From positions 1-64,000 of the forward strand of contig JBAUMC010000033.1 in assembly GCA_049578505.1 (NCBI GenBank): a stretch of 64,000 bases of DNA, written 5' to 3'. A program made the translations under genes and the position numbers. The notes below the pieces were generated by a model that was given only the letters and a program-made list of their open reading frames with translations, did no database searches and was not told the DNA's origin. Shown piece by piece: positions 1 through 8,810 of this stretch (position 1 is its first letter; the number at the start of each line of letters is the position of its first letter). Source of the stretch: JAGVPT01 sp049578505. GTDB lineage: Bacteria; Bacteroidota; Ignavibacteria; UBA10030; UBA8401.

Positions 1-1066
1 CAAAAACGTCGTTACTGATAAGGAGCGCTCCGTCCAAATCTGCCCAATCAACCATCGGCGAAAGATGAGCGGCTGCGGAAATTGCGCACGACGTCTCGGT
101 CATACAACCGACCATCAATTTCAAACCGAGGGAACGAGCCAGGATAATCATCTTGTGAGCTTCCCGCATACCGGTACATTTCATCAGCTTGATGTTGATG
201 CCGGAGTATACGCCGTGCGCCTTTTGTACGTCCTCCAATCGCTGAACGGCTTCATCTCCCATGATCGGGATCGGACTCCGTTCGGTCAACCACGCGTGCT
301 CTTCGAACCACGACTTCTCCATCGGCTGCTCGACAAAGACCACCCCTTTTTCTTTGAGCCAGTGAACCATGTCGAGGGCGAACTGCTTATCCTTCCATCC
401 CTGGTTCACGTCGACGCAGAGAGGTTTGTCTGTGACTGAGCGAATCGTCTCGATCAATTCTTTGTCATTGTCACGACCCAATTTCACTTTGAGGATCTTA
501 AATTCATCCGCTTCGCGCACCTTTTGGCGAACAACGTCCGGCGTGTCAATTCCGATCGTGTACGATGTGTATGGCGTTTTCTCTTTTGGAAATCCCCAGA
601 TATTGAACCAGGGTTGGTTCATGAGCTTACCGACGAGATCGTGCAGCGCGATATCTACCGAGGCCTTCGCCGCAGGGTTTCCGGGCGCAAGAGCATCAAC
701 ATCGTTGAGTATAGTCTCCAGCTCGAACGGATTTTCGTACTTACCGAGGTCGATTTTTGAGAGGAAGGAAATGGCGCTCTCATGCGATTCGCCGAGGTAC
801 GGCGGCATGGAAGCTTCGCCGTAGCCGACAACATCCCCGTACTCTATTTGAGTCAAGACAACGGGAGTAGTGGAGCGTGAGCTTGTGGCGAGAGTAAACA
901 CATGTTTCAACTGAAGGGTATACGGTTTGAAAGTCAGCGAGAGGTGCGCAGGCTTTACGCTGCTGAGATACGTCGCCGCCAGAGCCTCGGGGGACCGGCC
1001 TCCTAAGAACGACGAGCTCGCAACGAGCGCCGATGCTTTTACAAATTCTCTGCGCGACTGTGACAC
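1..1066 (-). CDS. L-Ala-D/L-Glu (dipeptide) epimerase, enolase superfamily, Tat-signal, 3' end outside window
   Basis: The reverse-strand frame starts at GTG 1066, with AAGGAA eight bases upstream, and runs off the left edge, so the C-terminus is missing. About 355 residues are visible. The start is MSQSRREFVKAS followed by a hydrophobic stretch, which matches a twin-arginine export signal. Enolase-superfamily residues are present: KVK at 193-195 (first acid/base lysine), Asp219 in DVNQ, Glu246 in VEQP, Asp271 in GDEA (metal ligands) and Lys293 in NIKLMK (second lysine). This layout is that of dipeptide epimerases that interconvert L-Ala-D-Glu and L-Ala-L-Glu during peptidoglycan peptide recycling. 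The Tat signal is seen; export to the periplasm is inferred. Substrate is assigned from family resemblance only, and another dipeptide or muconate-type substrate is possible. Confidence 0.82.
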   Translation of the reverse strand, partial: MSQSRREFVKASALVASSSFLGGRSPEALAATYLSSVKPAHLSLTFKPYTLQLKHVFTLATSSRSTTPVVLTQIEYGDVVGYGEASMPPYLGESHESAISFLSKIDLGKYENPFELETILNDVDALAPGNPAAKASVDIALHDLVGKLMNQPWFNIWGFPKEKTPYTSYTIGIDTPDVVRQKVREADEFKILKVKLGRDNDKELIETIRSVTDKPLCVDVNQGWKDKQFALDMVHWLKEKGVVFVEQPMEKSWFEEHAWLTERSPIPIMGDEAVQRLEDVQKAHGVYSGINIKLMKCTGMREAHKMIILARSLGLKLMVGCMTETSCAISAAAHLSPMVDWADLDGALLISNDVF

Positions 1067-1168
1067 AAAGATATTCCTTAATACTGCTTCCGCTAAATAT
1101 GCAGAGCGATAAATGAAATCCTACACCGCTTGAGGTGAGCTGGACCCGGGAACCACCCCCGCCTTGCT

Positions 1169-1726
1169 TCAGACCCGTTCATCGACGAAATCGCGCTCAT
1201 CTGAGCGTACGACAAGAACGGGACAAGGGGCTTTGCGGACGATCTTTTCCGCCGTGCTGCCGAAGAGCACATGTTCAACGCCGGTATGCCCGTGAGTTGC
1301 AACTATAATAAGCTCGACCTTCTCATCCTTGGCGAATGAAACAACTTCGACAAACGGCAGGCCCACTTTCACGAATGCTTCCGCCGGAACGGCACCTCTG
1401 ACCTCGTTGGTGATCAATTCCTGAAGTTCTTGTTCTCCTTTTGCCCGCAGTTCGTTCTCGACATTTGGCATCCCAATTTGTCCGAAACTAAAATCTGCGG
1501 GATAGATTGTCGGCTCGACGACGTAAAGCAAATAGATCGAAGCCTTGAATTGTTGCGCAAACGGGATCGCGTAGTGGAGTGCTTTCTTTGAATAATCTGA
1601 GAAATCGATCGGAACGAGAATCTTCCGAAGTGCAATCGGGGATAACTGGAGCCTGGCCTTCTTTTTGGGAGCAGGTTTTCTTGCATGCCGAATTGTTTTT
1701 TTCCTCTGCAGCTTTTTCATTTTCAT
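1169..1726 (-). CDS. Universal stress protein (UspA family)
   Basis: This is a single-domain USP of about 185 residues with a lysine/arginine-rich N-terminal extension (roughly residues 1-30) before the domain start at RKILVPIDFSDYSKKAL. The C-terminal nucleotide-loop motif reads ATHGHTG...GSTAE, so the usual first glycine of G-x2-G-x9-G-S/T is an alanine while the other positions are kept; ATP binding is likely but not certain. I chose ATG 1726 because GGAGG lies just upstream and longer readings would overlap the preceding gene, which ends at 1743. It sits 17 bp behind a cyclic-nucleotide-binding protein and is probably cotranscribed with it, which hints at a shared stress-response role. 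Confidence 0.88.
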   Translation of the reverse strand: MKMKKLQRKKTIRHARKPAPKKKARLQLSPIALRKILVPIDFSDYSKKALHYAIPFAQQFKASIYLLYVVEPTIYPADFSFGQIGMPNVENELRAKGEQELQELITNEVRGAVPAEAFVKVGLPFVEVVSFAKDEKVELIIVATHGHTGVEHVLFGSTAEKIVRKAPCPVLVVRSDERDFVDERV

Positions 1727-1742
1727 TGCAGCCTCCGGGGCT

Positions 1743-2300
1743 TTATGAAGGTTTCTGAGCAACAAGTTCCGCTCGAACATTGGAGAGTTCTTGATTGGCG
1801 TTTCGCAGCCGCTCTCCAATCATCTCGGCAACCTTGAGTACAATTTTCAAACCCGTGCCCGGGGTCTTCTCCATAATTTCGAATAAATCCGGGCGGAAAA
1901 ATCCGATCAAGTTCGTATCCGTCACGGCGATGACGGACGCTGAGCGGGGCGATTCGTCGAGCAGTGAGAGTTCACCGAAGAAATCTCCGTCTTTCAACAC
2001 CGCCAATTCTTTTTTCGACCCGTTGGAACCGAACAGAATAACGGATACTTCGCCTTGTTCAACGACATACATTCCTAATCCAGGGTCGTTTTGAAAACAG
2101 ACATATTCACCCGGGACATACTGCCGGCGATGAACAATTCCTGCAACGTGGCGAAGCTCGCGCGCCTTCAAACCCTCAAACACCGGTATCTTTGATAACA
2201 TCTCTTCAATGGATGTTGGTTTCCGTTTAATGCGGAAAACGTTTTTCCATTCCAAGCTCTCAGATTTCTGGATGATTTTTCGGAATCGTTCTATGGCCAT
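1743..2300 (-). CDS. Cyclic nucleotide-binding domain protein (Crp-like sensor domain, no HTH)
   Basis: The 185-residue protein has one cNMP-binding beta-roll (about residues 35-155). Its phosphate-binding cassette FGELSLL...RSASV is well kept, including the Glu and Arg that contact the nucleotide. After it comes a short helical tail, not a helix-turn-helix, so it is not a normal Crp/Fnr transcription factor. The start ATG 2300 has AAGGAAGG upstream. The first 30 residues are basic and form no signal peptide, so it is probably cytoplasmic. It lies directly upstream of the universal stress gene and may feed a cNMP signal to a partner protein, which is inference. Confidence 0.82.
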   Translation of the reverse strand: MAIERFRKIIQKSESLEWKNVFRIKRKPTSIEEMLSKIPVFEGLKARELRHVAGIVHRRQYVPGEYVCFQNDPGLGMYVVEQGEVSVILFGSNGSKKELAVLKDGDFFGELSLLDESPRSASVIAVTDTNLIGFFRPDLFEIMEKTPGTGLKIVLKVAEMIGERLRNANQELSNVRAELVAQKPS

Positions 2301-2493
2301 TGAGGACCTTCCTTTGTCCGACCGGAACGGGGAGGGGTTAGTGAGTTGGTATGCAATTGTACCGTTTCATGACCCGATTAGCAACATTCTTGTAAAAGTT
2401 TCCGGAAATCCTGCCGGAACAATCAAGGTCGTTTTAAAAATTTATCTACTTTAACCAACACGTTATCCGACACTTTAAAAAATGGAGAGGTGT

Positions 2494-3414
2494 CTATCGA
2501 ACGAAGTTCAGCCAACCGTGCGAATCTTTTCCGCCTTCCACAATATTCATAAAACGTTTCTGGAGCTCGCGCGTGACGGGGCCCGGCTTTCCTTGACCGA
2601 TCGTCATGCGGTCGATTGACCTGATCGGAGTTATCTCTGCGGCCGTGCCGGTGAAAAACACTTCATCGGCGATATACAGCATCTCACGCGGAATGTGTGA
2701 CTCCGCGATCGATATCCCGGCGTCCTTTGCGAGGGTCAGCACAGAAGAACGAGTGATCCCCGGAAGCAACGCATCAATAACCGGCGGAGTAACGATAGAC
2801 CCTTCACGGACGACAAAAATATTTTCGCCGCTCCCTTCGCTGATTTGTCCATGCGTATCGAGCGCGATTCCCTCCGCATAGCCGTCAGCCAGAGCTTCGA
2901 GCTTAATGAGCTGAGAGTTCATATAATTGGCTCCCGTCTTTGCCATCGTCGGAAGCGTATTCGGAGCTGGTCGCGCCCAGGAGGCAACGCGCACATCAAT
3001 CCCTTTGTCAAGCGCATCTGCCCCAAGATATTTCCCCCATTCCCACACAACGATGCTGACATCGATCGGGCAGCCCAAGGGACTTACGCCGACATCACCG
3101 TATCCTCTGTACACAACCGGACGTATATAGCATGCTTTCAACTTATTTGCCTTGATGGTCTCTTTGATCGCAGCCTCTATTTCTTTTTTTGTATAGGGGA
3201 TTTCGGCGCGATAAATTCGGGCCGAGTCGAACAACCGGTCGATGTGTTTATCAAGCCTGAAAATTGCAGACCCCTTTTTGGTTTCGTAACAACGAATACC
3301 TTCGAACCAACTGCTGCCGTAATGGACAACATGCGACATGACGTGTATCTTCGCATCATCCCAGTTGACAAGCTTTCCGTTCATCCATATTTTTTCGACT
3401 TTTTTCACTGCCAT
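2494..3414 (-). CDS. ilvE: Branched-chain amino acid aminotransferase
   Basis: This 306-residue class IV PLP aminotransferase carries the family landmarks in order: WMNGKLVNWDDAK at the N-terminus, GSSWFEGIRCY, RPVVYRGYGDVGV, the PLP-lysine region PTMAKTGANYMNSQL (Lys about 160), EGSGENIFVV, and the GITRSSVL phosphate loop. It makes or breaks down valine, leucine and isoleucine by exchanging the amino group with 2-oxoglutarate/glutamate in the cytoplasm. D-amino-acid transaminases share the fold, but the length and motifs fit IlvE best. It appears to be a stand-alone gene; the upstream intergenic space holds a 7-bp repeat tract. Confidence 0.93.
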   Translation of the reverse strand: MAVKKVEKIWMNGKLVNWDDAKIHVMSHVVHYGSSWFEGIRCYETKKGSAIFRLDKHIDRLFDSARIYRAEIPYTKKEIEAAIKETIKANKLKACYIRPVVYRGYGDVGVSPLGCPIDVSIVVWEWGKYLGADALDKGIDVRVASWARPAPNTLPTMAKTGANYMNSQLIKLEALADGYAEGIALDTHGQISEGSGENIFVVREGSIVTPPVIDALLPGITRSSVLTLAKDAGISIAESHIPREMLYIADEVFFTGTAAEITPIRSIDRMTIGQGKPGPVTRELQKRFMNIVEGGKDSHGWLNFVR

Positions 3415-3489
3415 GATATTAATCCCGTGTTTAGAGTTTCATGATTGCGTATGAGGTGGTAGAAGTGAGAGACTGTCTGTAGTATCGTT

Positions 3490-3595
3490 GCTTAGGTTGT
3501 AGGTTGTAGGTTTTAGGTTTTAGGTTTTAAGTTCTAAGTCTTAAGTTTCAAGTTTGGTTTTCAATTCTTAACTTCTAACTCTTCATTTTTAATTT
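3490..3595. repeat. Degenerate 7-bp tandem repeat tract
   Basis: The spacer between ilvE and the GNAT-like gene is built from imperfect heptamers such as GTAGGTT, TTAGGTT, TTAAGTT, CTAAGTC and TTAACTC that stay in 7-bp register for about 100 bp. No coding frame of interest crosses it. Confidence 0.8.
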
Positions 3596-4712
3596 AAATT
3601 CCCAATTCGTAAATCCTGTAGGTTTTATAGCGATTTCCGTTCATCATTTCAGCGGCGCGGTTCATCATGATGTTGTCTTCCAGCACCCAGCTTGCTTCGC
3701 CATATCTATAGCCGAGCTTCTTTGCCCGGACTGCTGTCTCATAAAACAACACACCTGCTGCGCCTGTCCTTTGCTGCTCGGGAATGACTCCTAGAACAAT
3801 AATGCGGACTAGATCAACAAGCTTTTTCTTTGTGTACAAATGGAACAGCCCCGTTAGCAACCCCCCATTCTTATTGTACTTTAACGGAACATTGATATCG
3901 GGAAGCGAGAGGGCAAAACCAATCGGCTGGCCCTTCGCCTCGGCGATGATGATCAAGTCGGGAACGACCACCGGTTTTAAATCGGCGGCGAGCGCATCGA
4001 ATTCTGCGTCGGTCATCGGCACCGCACCCCAGTTTTTCGACCATGCCTTATTGTACATCACTTTAATACGGTCGACTTCTTCTTTAAAGTGTTTCATATC
4101 AACCGAGCGGAACGTGAGGCCTTCGCGCTGTTTCACGATTTCATTGAACCGCACGAAACGTTCGGAGTACACAGTGTTCTGATCGAGAAGGTATGCATAC
4201 AAGTCTTTTAGCTTCTTGAAGCCGTACTTTTCAAACAGAGTTCCATAATACGGCGGGTTGTAGGTCATCAGGACGACGGGACTTCGATCAAAGCCTTCGA
4301 CGAGCAAGCCGTACTCGTCGTTGACCGACGGATTCGCCGGCCCGCGTATTGCTGTAACGCCTTTTGCTTGTAAATATTTTTTTGCAGCATCGAACAACGC
4401 ATTAGCGACGACCTGGTCGTTGACCGATTCATAAAATCCAAAAAAACCTATATTCTCATTATGTTCTTTGTTGTGGTTATGATTGACGATAGCACCGATG
4501 CGGCCGACAACTTTGCCGTTGCGCTCGGCGAGAAATAACTCCATGTCGGAGTGAGCATAGAATGGATTTTTCTTCTTATCGATTAATTTTTTTCTGTCCA
4601 TCATCAACGGCGGAACCCAGAGCGGATCGTTCGCATAAATATCCCAAAGGAAACGAATAAACCTTTTCTCGTCGCTCTTTGAGCGAACCGGAAGAATGGA
4701 AACGTTCTCCAT
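3594..4712 (-). CDS. GNAT-fold N-acyltransferase, candidate bacterial ceramide synthase
   Basis: The 372-residue protein resembles the YghO-type GNAT-related proteins. An N-terminal half contains FLWDIYANDPLWVPPL and RGPANPSVNDEYGLL; a C-terminal acyltransferase-like half contains RIIVLGVIPEQQRTGAAGVLFYE, which corresponds to the acyl-CoA pyrophosphate-binding region, and ASWVLEDNIMMNRAAEMM. Proteins of this kind sit beside serine palmitoyltransferase in bacterial sphingolipid loci, where one has been identified as the bacterial ceramide synthase that N-acylates the sphingoid base. Here too the serine palmitoyltransferase gene is immediately upstream (82 bp, with a hairpin between) and an SDR reductase is divergent beyond it. 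The ceramide synthase role is inference from context plus family resemblance. There is no signal peptide. Confidence 0.68.
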   Translation of the reverse strand: MENVSILPVRSKSDEKRFIRFLWDIYANDPLWVPPLMMDRKKLIDKKKNPFYAHSDMELFLAERNGKVVGRIGAIVNHNHNKEHNENIGFFGFYESVNDQVVANALFDAAKKYLQAKGVTAIRGPANPSVNDEYGLLVEGFDRSPVVLMTYNPPYYGTLFEKYGFKKLKDLYAYLLDQNTVYSERFVRFNEIVKQREGLTFRSVDMKHFKEEVDRIKVMYNKAWSKNWGAVPMTDAEFDALAADLKPVVVPDLIIIAEAKGQPIGFALSLPDINVPLKYNKNGGLLTGLFHLYTKKKLVDLVRIIVLGVIPEQQRTGAAGVLFYETAVRAKKLGYRYGEASWVLEDNIMMNRAAEMMNGNRYKTYRIYELGI

Positions 4713-4733
4713 GAAATGATTTCCTTATTAGTG

Positions 4734-4771
4734 AAAAGCCACGCGAAGGTTTTGACCCGGCGTGGCTTTTT
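4734..4771 (-). terminator. Hairpin terminator between serine palmitoyltransferase and GNAT gene
   Basis: AAAAGCCACGC and GCGTGGCTTTT form an 11-bp perfect stem around a 15-nt loop, with T runs on both strands. On the reverse strand it follows the stop of the serine palmitoyltransferase gene, so the downstream GNAT gene may depend on read-through or its own promoter. Confidence 0.8.
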
Positions 4772-4793
4772 CGAAGGTTTGAAAAAGGACTGT

Positions 4794-5990
4794 TTAGTTA
4801 ATCACGCCGAGCTTTTTTCCAATTGTGCAAAAGATTTCAAGTATCTTATCGAGATGTTTGTCTTCGTGCGTCGCCATATAGCTGGTTCTTAGCATCTCCA
4901 TCCCGGGCGGAACGCCTGGTCTAACGAACGCATTGACGAAAACGCCGGCATTGTACAACTCGCGCCAAAAGATGAGCGTCTTTTCGGTTTCGCCGATTAT
5001 AACAGGAACGATCGCAGAATCATGTCCGTCGATAATTCTAAATCCCATCGACTTAAAACCGCTCCGCATTTTCGAAGCGTTGTGGTTGAGCCTTGAAATC
5101 CGTTCCGGTTCCGCTTCCAGAATATCGAGCGCTGCCAAAGCTGCGGCCACAGATGCCGGAGTTGGACTCGCGCTGAAGATAAGCGCCGGCGCAAAATGCT
5201 TGAGGTAATTGATCACGGACCGCTTGCCGCATACAAAGCCGCCCAGCGATGCAAATGTTTTACTAAACGTTCCCATCGTCAAATCAACATCGGCTTCGAG
5301 GCTGAAGTGGCTCGCCGTACCGCGGCCGCCTTTCCCTATGACGCCTGTCGCATGAGCGTCGTCGATTAAGATGCGGGCGTTGTATTGCTTTGCGACTTTA
5401 ACAAGCGCTGGAAGGTCGACGACTTCACCCGATGTGCTGAATACGCCGTCCGAGACAATCAGCTTTCCCGCGTCGAGTGGGAGCTTCGAGAGAACTGTGC
5501 CAAGATGCTTCATGTCGTTGTGCCTATAGCGAACGACTTCTGAGGTCATCCCCATGGCGATCATGTTACCGGCGACGATGCACGCGTGATTGTCCTTGTC
5601 GGATACAACATATTCACCGCGCTGGACAAGGGTCGGAATAATCCCCTGCGCAGTCTGAAAGCCCGTGCTGAAGAGGAGACAATCCTCACTCCCGATAAAT
5701 TTTGCAAGCCGCCCTTCCAACTCTATATGAAGGTCGAGCGTACCGGTAAGGTAACGTGAACCGGAGCAGCCGGTCCCGTACTTGGCGATAGCCTTCGAGG
5801 CAGCTTCTTTTACTTTAGGGTGAGCGGTGAGGCCGAGGTAATTGTTCGAGCCTGCCATGATAACCTGCCGGCCTTCCATTTGCACGACAGGTCCTTCATT
5901 TGCCTGAATAGGCCGAAAATATGGGTAGTATCCTTGTTGTTTGACTTCATCAGCAAGAGTAAAACTTGAACACTTATCAAATAGATCCAA
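4794..5990 (-). CDS. spt: Serine palmitoyltransferase-like alpha-oxoamine synthase
   Basis: This PLP-dependent alpha-oxoamine synthase has about 398 residues from TTG 5990. I prefer that start because AAGGAG lies five bases before it and the protein then begins (M)DLFDKCSSF, as in Bacteroidota homologues; an ATG at 6041 would add 17 residues. Landmarks are VIMAGSNNYLGL, GSRYLTGT, DDAHATGVIG and the PLP lysine in GTFSKTFASLGG. The AGSNNYLGL wording and N-terminal PYFRPI are typical of serine palmitoyltransferase, which condenses serine with palmitoyl-CoA or -ACP in the first step of sphingolipid synthesis. 8-amino-7-oxononanoate synthase and glycine C-acetyltransferase share the fold, but the GNAT-like and SDR neighbours support the sphingolipid reading. 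Confidence 0.8.
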   Translation of the reverse strand: MDLFDKCSSFTLADEVKQQGYYPYFRPIQANEGPVVQMEGRQVIMAGSNNYLGLTAHPKVKEAASKAIAKYGTGCSGSRYLTGTLDLHIELEGRLAKFIGSEDCLLFSTGFQTAQGIIPTLVQRGEYVVSDKDNHACIVAGNMIAMGMTSEVVRYRHNDMKHLGTVLSKLPLDAGKLIVSDGVFSTSGEVVDLPALVKVAKQYNARILIDDAHATGVIGKGGRGTASHFSLEADVDLTMGTFSKTFASLGGFVCGKRSVINYLKHFAPALIFSASPTPASVAAALAALDILEAEPERISRLNHNASKMRSGFKSMGFRIIDGHDSAIVPVIIGETEKTLIFWRELYNAGVFVNAFVRPGVPPGMEMLRTSYMATHEDKHLDKILEIFCTIGKKLGVIN

Positions 5991-6071
5991 GACGTCTCCT
6001 TGTGAAAGTATTTTCCCTTCTCCACAAAAGCTACCATACACAACACTCTAATCTGCCTTTAATAAGTTTCG

Positions 6072-6100
6072 TTGATTATTAAAAGTGTTTTCAATATACT
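6072..6100 (+). promoter_or_regulatory. Predicted sigma70-type promoter of the SDR gene
   Basis: TTGATT (6072-6077) and TATACT (6095-6100) are separated by exactly 17 bp and lie 34 bp before the ATG at 6134. The divergent serine palmitoyltransferase gene shares this short intergenic region. Confidence 0.5.
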
Positions 6101-6133
6101 CTATCGTCAAAAAAAAGTCAACCAAAAGAAAAT

Positions 6134-7123
6134 ATGAATTCACCTGCGGCTTTCGTCACCGGCGGAACGGGTTTCATCGGCAGCCATCTTGTGGAACGAT
6201 TACTCTCTCGCGGATACAGGGTTCGTTGTTTAATCCGCAACGAGAAGAAAAAAGGATACCTTGAAAAGCTCCCTGTCGAATTTTTTATCGGCGATCTCTT
6301 CTCATCAGCAGCGCTCGACAAAGGAATTTCGGGAGTGGAATATGTCTATCACGTCGCTGGGGTCGTGGGATCGAGAGACAAAGCAGGATTCTACAAGCAA
6401 AACAGGGACGGAACAAAAAGTATCGCTGAAAGCACTGCTCGCGTTAATCCTCATCTTAAAAGATTCATTTTTGTCAGCAGCGGCGCAGCGGTCGGACCCG
6501 CAAACGCCTCGGCGATGATCGACGAATCGTCATCCTACCACCCCATTACGACGTACGGAAAAAGCAAGATGGAAGCCGAGCTGGAAGTCCTGAAGTTCAA
6601 AGGGACGCTTCCGATCACCATCGTGCGACCAACTGCGGTATACGGTCCTCGAGACCCCGCCACTTTTGACTACTTCAACACGATCAACAAAGGTCTGGAG
6701 CCTCTTGTGGGATTTAAAGACAAATTTGTGAGTTTGGTTCATTCCACAGACCTCATTTCAGGGATTGTCCTTGCCGGTGAGAGCATTGCAGCTACAGGGC
6801 AAACATATTTTTTGGGAAGTGAACGGCCGTACTCTTGGCGTGAAATCGGCGATACGACTAAAGAGGTTATGGGCAAGAGAGCTTTTAGAATCCGTCTTCC
6901 GGAGCCGTTGGTGTATGCGGTTGCAGTAACAGCAGGATTATTGTCGTCGTTCAGCGAAAAACCGTCGGTCCTTAATTATGAAAAGGGGCGCGATATGGTG
7001 CAAGACTATTGGTCGTTCAATTCCGCAAAAGCCAAGAGAGAACTTGGATATACACCGGTGATTGCTCTTGCCGATGGGATAAAAGAAACAGTCGAGTGGT
7101 ACAGAAAAAATGGTTGGATGTAG
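6134..7123 (+). CDS. Extended SDR NAD-dependent epimerase/reductase, candidate 3-ketosphinganine reductase
   Basis: The 329-residue protein is an extended short-chain dehydrogenase: Rossmann motif TGGTGFIG at residues 9-16, FVSSGAA with the catalytic serine, and YGKSK with the catalytic Tyr/Lys pair near residue 141, then VRPTAVYGPRD. It is of the NDUFA9/WcaG-like type. The bacterial 3-ketosphinganine reductase CerR is an SDR of this kind encoded with serine palmitoyltransferase and a GNAT-like ceramide synthase, and this gene is divergent (about 140 bp) from the putative spt. Reduction of 3-ketosphinganine is therefore the likely reaction, by inference. Alternatively it is a nucleotide-sugar epimerase serving the downstream polysaccharide gene. 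Confidence 0.72.
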   Translation: MNSPAAFVTGGTGFIGSHLVERLLSRGYRVRCLIRNEKKKGYLEKLPVEFFIGDLFSSAALDKGISGVEYVYHVAGVVGSRDKAGFYKQNRDGTKSIAESTARVNPHLKRFIFVSSGAAVGPANASAMIDESSSYHPITTYGKSKMEAELEVLKFKGTLPITIVRPTAVYGPRDPATFDYFNTINKGLEPLVGFKDKFVSLVHSTDLISGIVLAGESIAATGQTYFLGSERPYSWREIGDTTKEVMGKRAFRIRLPEPLVYAVAVTAGLLSSFSEKPSVLNYEKGRDMVQDYWSFNSAKAKRELGYTPVIALADGIKETVEWYRKNGWM

Positions 7124-7232
7124 ATCCGTCAGCTTCCAAACGCCATCATCTTAATCTCTGCATCATCATTGTTAATTATACCTTTTTAAAACGCCTCGGA
7201 TGTGCGCCTTAGCTCCTTTGCGGTTTTCTTTT

Positions 7233-7270
7233 AACCGCCAAGGACGCAGAGGACGCGAAGCCGCCCAAGA
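7233..7270. repeat. Short degenerate repeat (AGGACGC-type units)
   Basis: The spacer contains CCAAGGACGC, AGAGGACGC and GAAGCCGCC in tandem, an imperfect repeat with a 9-10 bp period. It resembles the other short-unit tracts in this window in design but not in unit sequence. Confidence 0.55.
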
Positions 7271-7360
7271 TTCACCTGAACTCTTCTCTTCATTGTGTTG
7301 AAAGCATTCTCGTTTTTCAATATATTAGTCGAGTTCGTTTATACACAAACTGTCATAAAG

Positions 7361-8779
7361 ATGTCGAAACAGCGCCGTAACGATTTTCTCATTCCGCTTC
7401 TTGCCGTCGTCTCAGACGCTGTCGCCATTGAGGCAGCTTTTCTTCTCTCGTACTGGCTTCGTTTTTTTTCTCCTCTCACTTCAACCTTCGAGGTAACGCT
7501 TGGCATCCCGCCCCTTTCCACGTACATCAACAGCTCGTTCATCTTTATACCGATGTGGCTGTTGGTCTTTCAATCTCGCAGGCTGTACGGGGCGCGCCGT
7601 AATTCACACTTGAGCGACGAGTTCTTTGCCATTGTCCGGCTTGTCAGCATCGGGCTGCTTATTGTGATGAGCGCGACTTTTTTCTACAGAAGCTTTTCGT
7701 ATTCCCGCGGTGTGTTCATCCTCTTATGGGGAACCTCTATTGTAACAATAACGGCCGGCAGGTTTTTCATCATGGAGTTTGAGAAATATCTCTATCGCCA
7801 TGGCAAAGAGTTGAAAACTGTTGCCATCGTAGGATCCAACGAAGTGGCTGATGGAATTTTTTCGCTCTTAGCCTTCCGTCCTTCCCTCGGATACGAGGTC
7901 GCGGGCTATTATTCAGATTCACCAGCATCACCGGCGTCTAAACTTTCGGGAGCAAAATACCTCGGCCCTATTAAAGAGCTCCCAAACGGCATTGCGACGT
8001 ATCGGCTGCAGGCTGCGTTGATCGCACTGTCGTACAAAGAACACCCCCAGATGCTGGAAATGATCCGCGATGCCGAAGGCTTGAACGTTGAATTGATGAT
8101 GGTTCCCGACATGCTTGACATGATGACAAGCCGCGTGCGTATTCAAGACGTCGAAGGCGTTCCCTTTCTCAAGATTAAGGAAATACCCCTTTCCACATGG
8201 AACCGGATCACCAAGCGAACGTTCGACGTCCTGTTCTCGTCGTTCATTCTCGTGTTGACTTTGCCGCTCACAGTTCTTCTCGGTGCCGTCATCGAGCTGA
8301 CTTCCCACGGCCCGATTTTTTTTGTCCAGGAAAGAATAGGCCTCGACGGCCGAAAATTTTTCCTCATCAAATTCCGTACGATGCGAACGGACGCCGAAGC
8401 GTCCACCGGGCCCGTTCGGGCTAAAAAAGGAGACCCGCGCGTAACTTCAATCGGAAGATTTCTTCGACGAACGAGTCTCGATGAGCTGCCTCAATTGTTG
8501 AATGTCCTAAGAGGGCACATGAGCATTGTGGGACCAAGACCCGAGCGCCCGTTCTTCGTCGAACAATTCAAAGGAAAAATCCCCCGATATCTTGAACGCC
8601 ATCGGGTGAAAACCGGCATGACGGGATGGGCACAGGTCAACGGTCTTCGCGGCGATGCACCGATCGACGAAAGAACGAAGTACGACATTTATTATGTAGA
8701 GAATTGGTCGCTGGTACTCGACATGAAAATTATTTTAAAGACAATCCGTGCAGTGATATTTGGGACGGACGCGTACTGA
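7361..8779 (+). CDS. Undecaprenyl-phosphate sugar phosphotransferase (exopolysaccharide-initiating)
   Basis: About 472 residues from ATG 7361; a GTG at 7295 would add 22 residues of doubtful character. Four to five N-terminal membrane segments are followed by a CoA-binding-like Rossmann region (KTVAIVGSNEVADGIF), one more membrane helix, and the bacterial sugar transferase catalytic domain: KRTFDVLFSS, GPIFFVQERIGLDGR, KFRTM, RRTSLDELPQLLNVLRG, SIVGPRPERP and MTGWAQVNGLRG. It moves a sugar-1-phosphate from a nucleotide sugar to undecaprenyl phosphate at the inner membrane and so starts assembly of a capsule, O-antigen or exopolysaccharide. No other polysaccharide genes flank it here, so the transferred sugar cannot be told. 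Confidence 0.9.
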   Translation: MSKQRRNDFLIPLLAVVSDAVAIEAAFLLSYWLRFFSPLTSTFEVTLGIPPLSTYINSSFIFIPMWLLVFQSRRLYGARRNSHLSDEFFAIVRLVSIGLLIVMSATFFYRSFSYSRGVFILLWGTSIVTITAGRFFIMEFEKYLYRHGKELKTVAIVGSNEVADGIFSLLAFRPSLGYEVAGYYSDSPASPASKLSGAKYLGPIKELPNGIATYRLQAALIALSYKEHPQMLEMIRDAEGLNVELMMVPDMLDMMTSRVRIQDVEGVPFLKIKEIPLSTWNRITKRTFDVLFSSFILVLTLPLTVLLGAVIELTSHGPIFFVQERIGLDGRKFFLIKFRTMRTDAEASTGPVRAKKGDPRVTSIGRFLRRTSLDELPQLLNVLRGHMSIVGPRPERPFFVEQFKGKIPRYLERHRVKTGMTGWAQVNGLRGDAPIDERTKYDIYYVENWSLVLDMKIILKTIRAVIFGTDAY

Positions 8780-8810
8780 ACGCCGGGCAGAACAACCGGC
8801 TTTAAAAACT

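Noticed and set aside
2390..2430. Stem TTCCGG/CCGGAA as terminator upstream of ilvE's stop
   Set aside because: The stem is only 6 bp with a weak T run; not enough support.
3490..3595. Regular short repeats that might suggest a CRISPR array
   Set aside because: Units are 7 bp, degenerate and without unique spacers; no cas genes are present.
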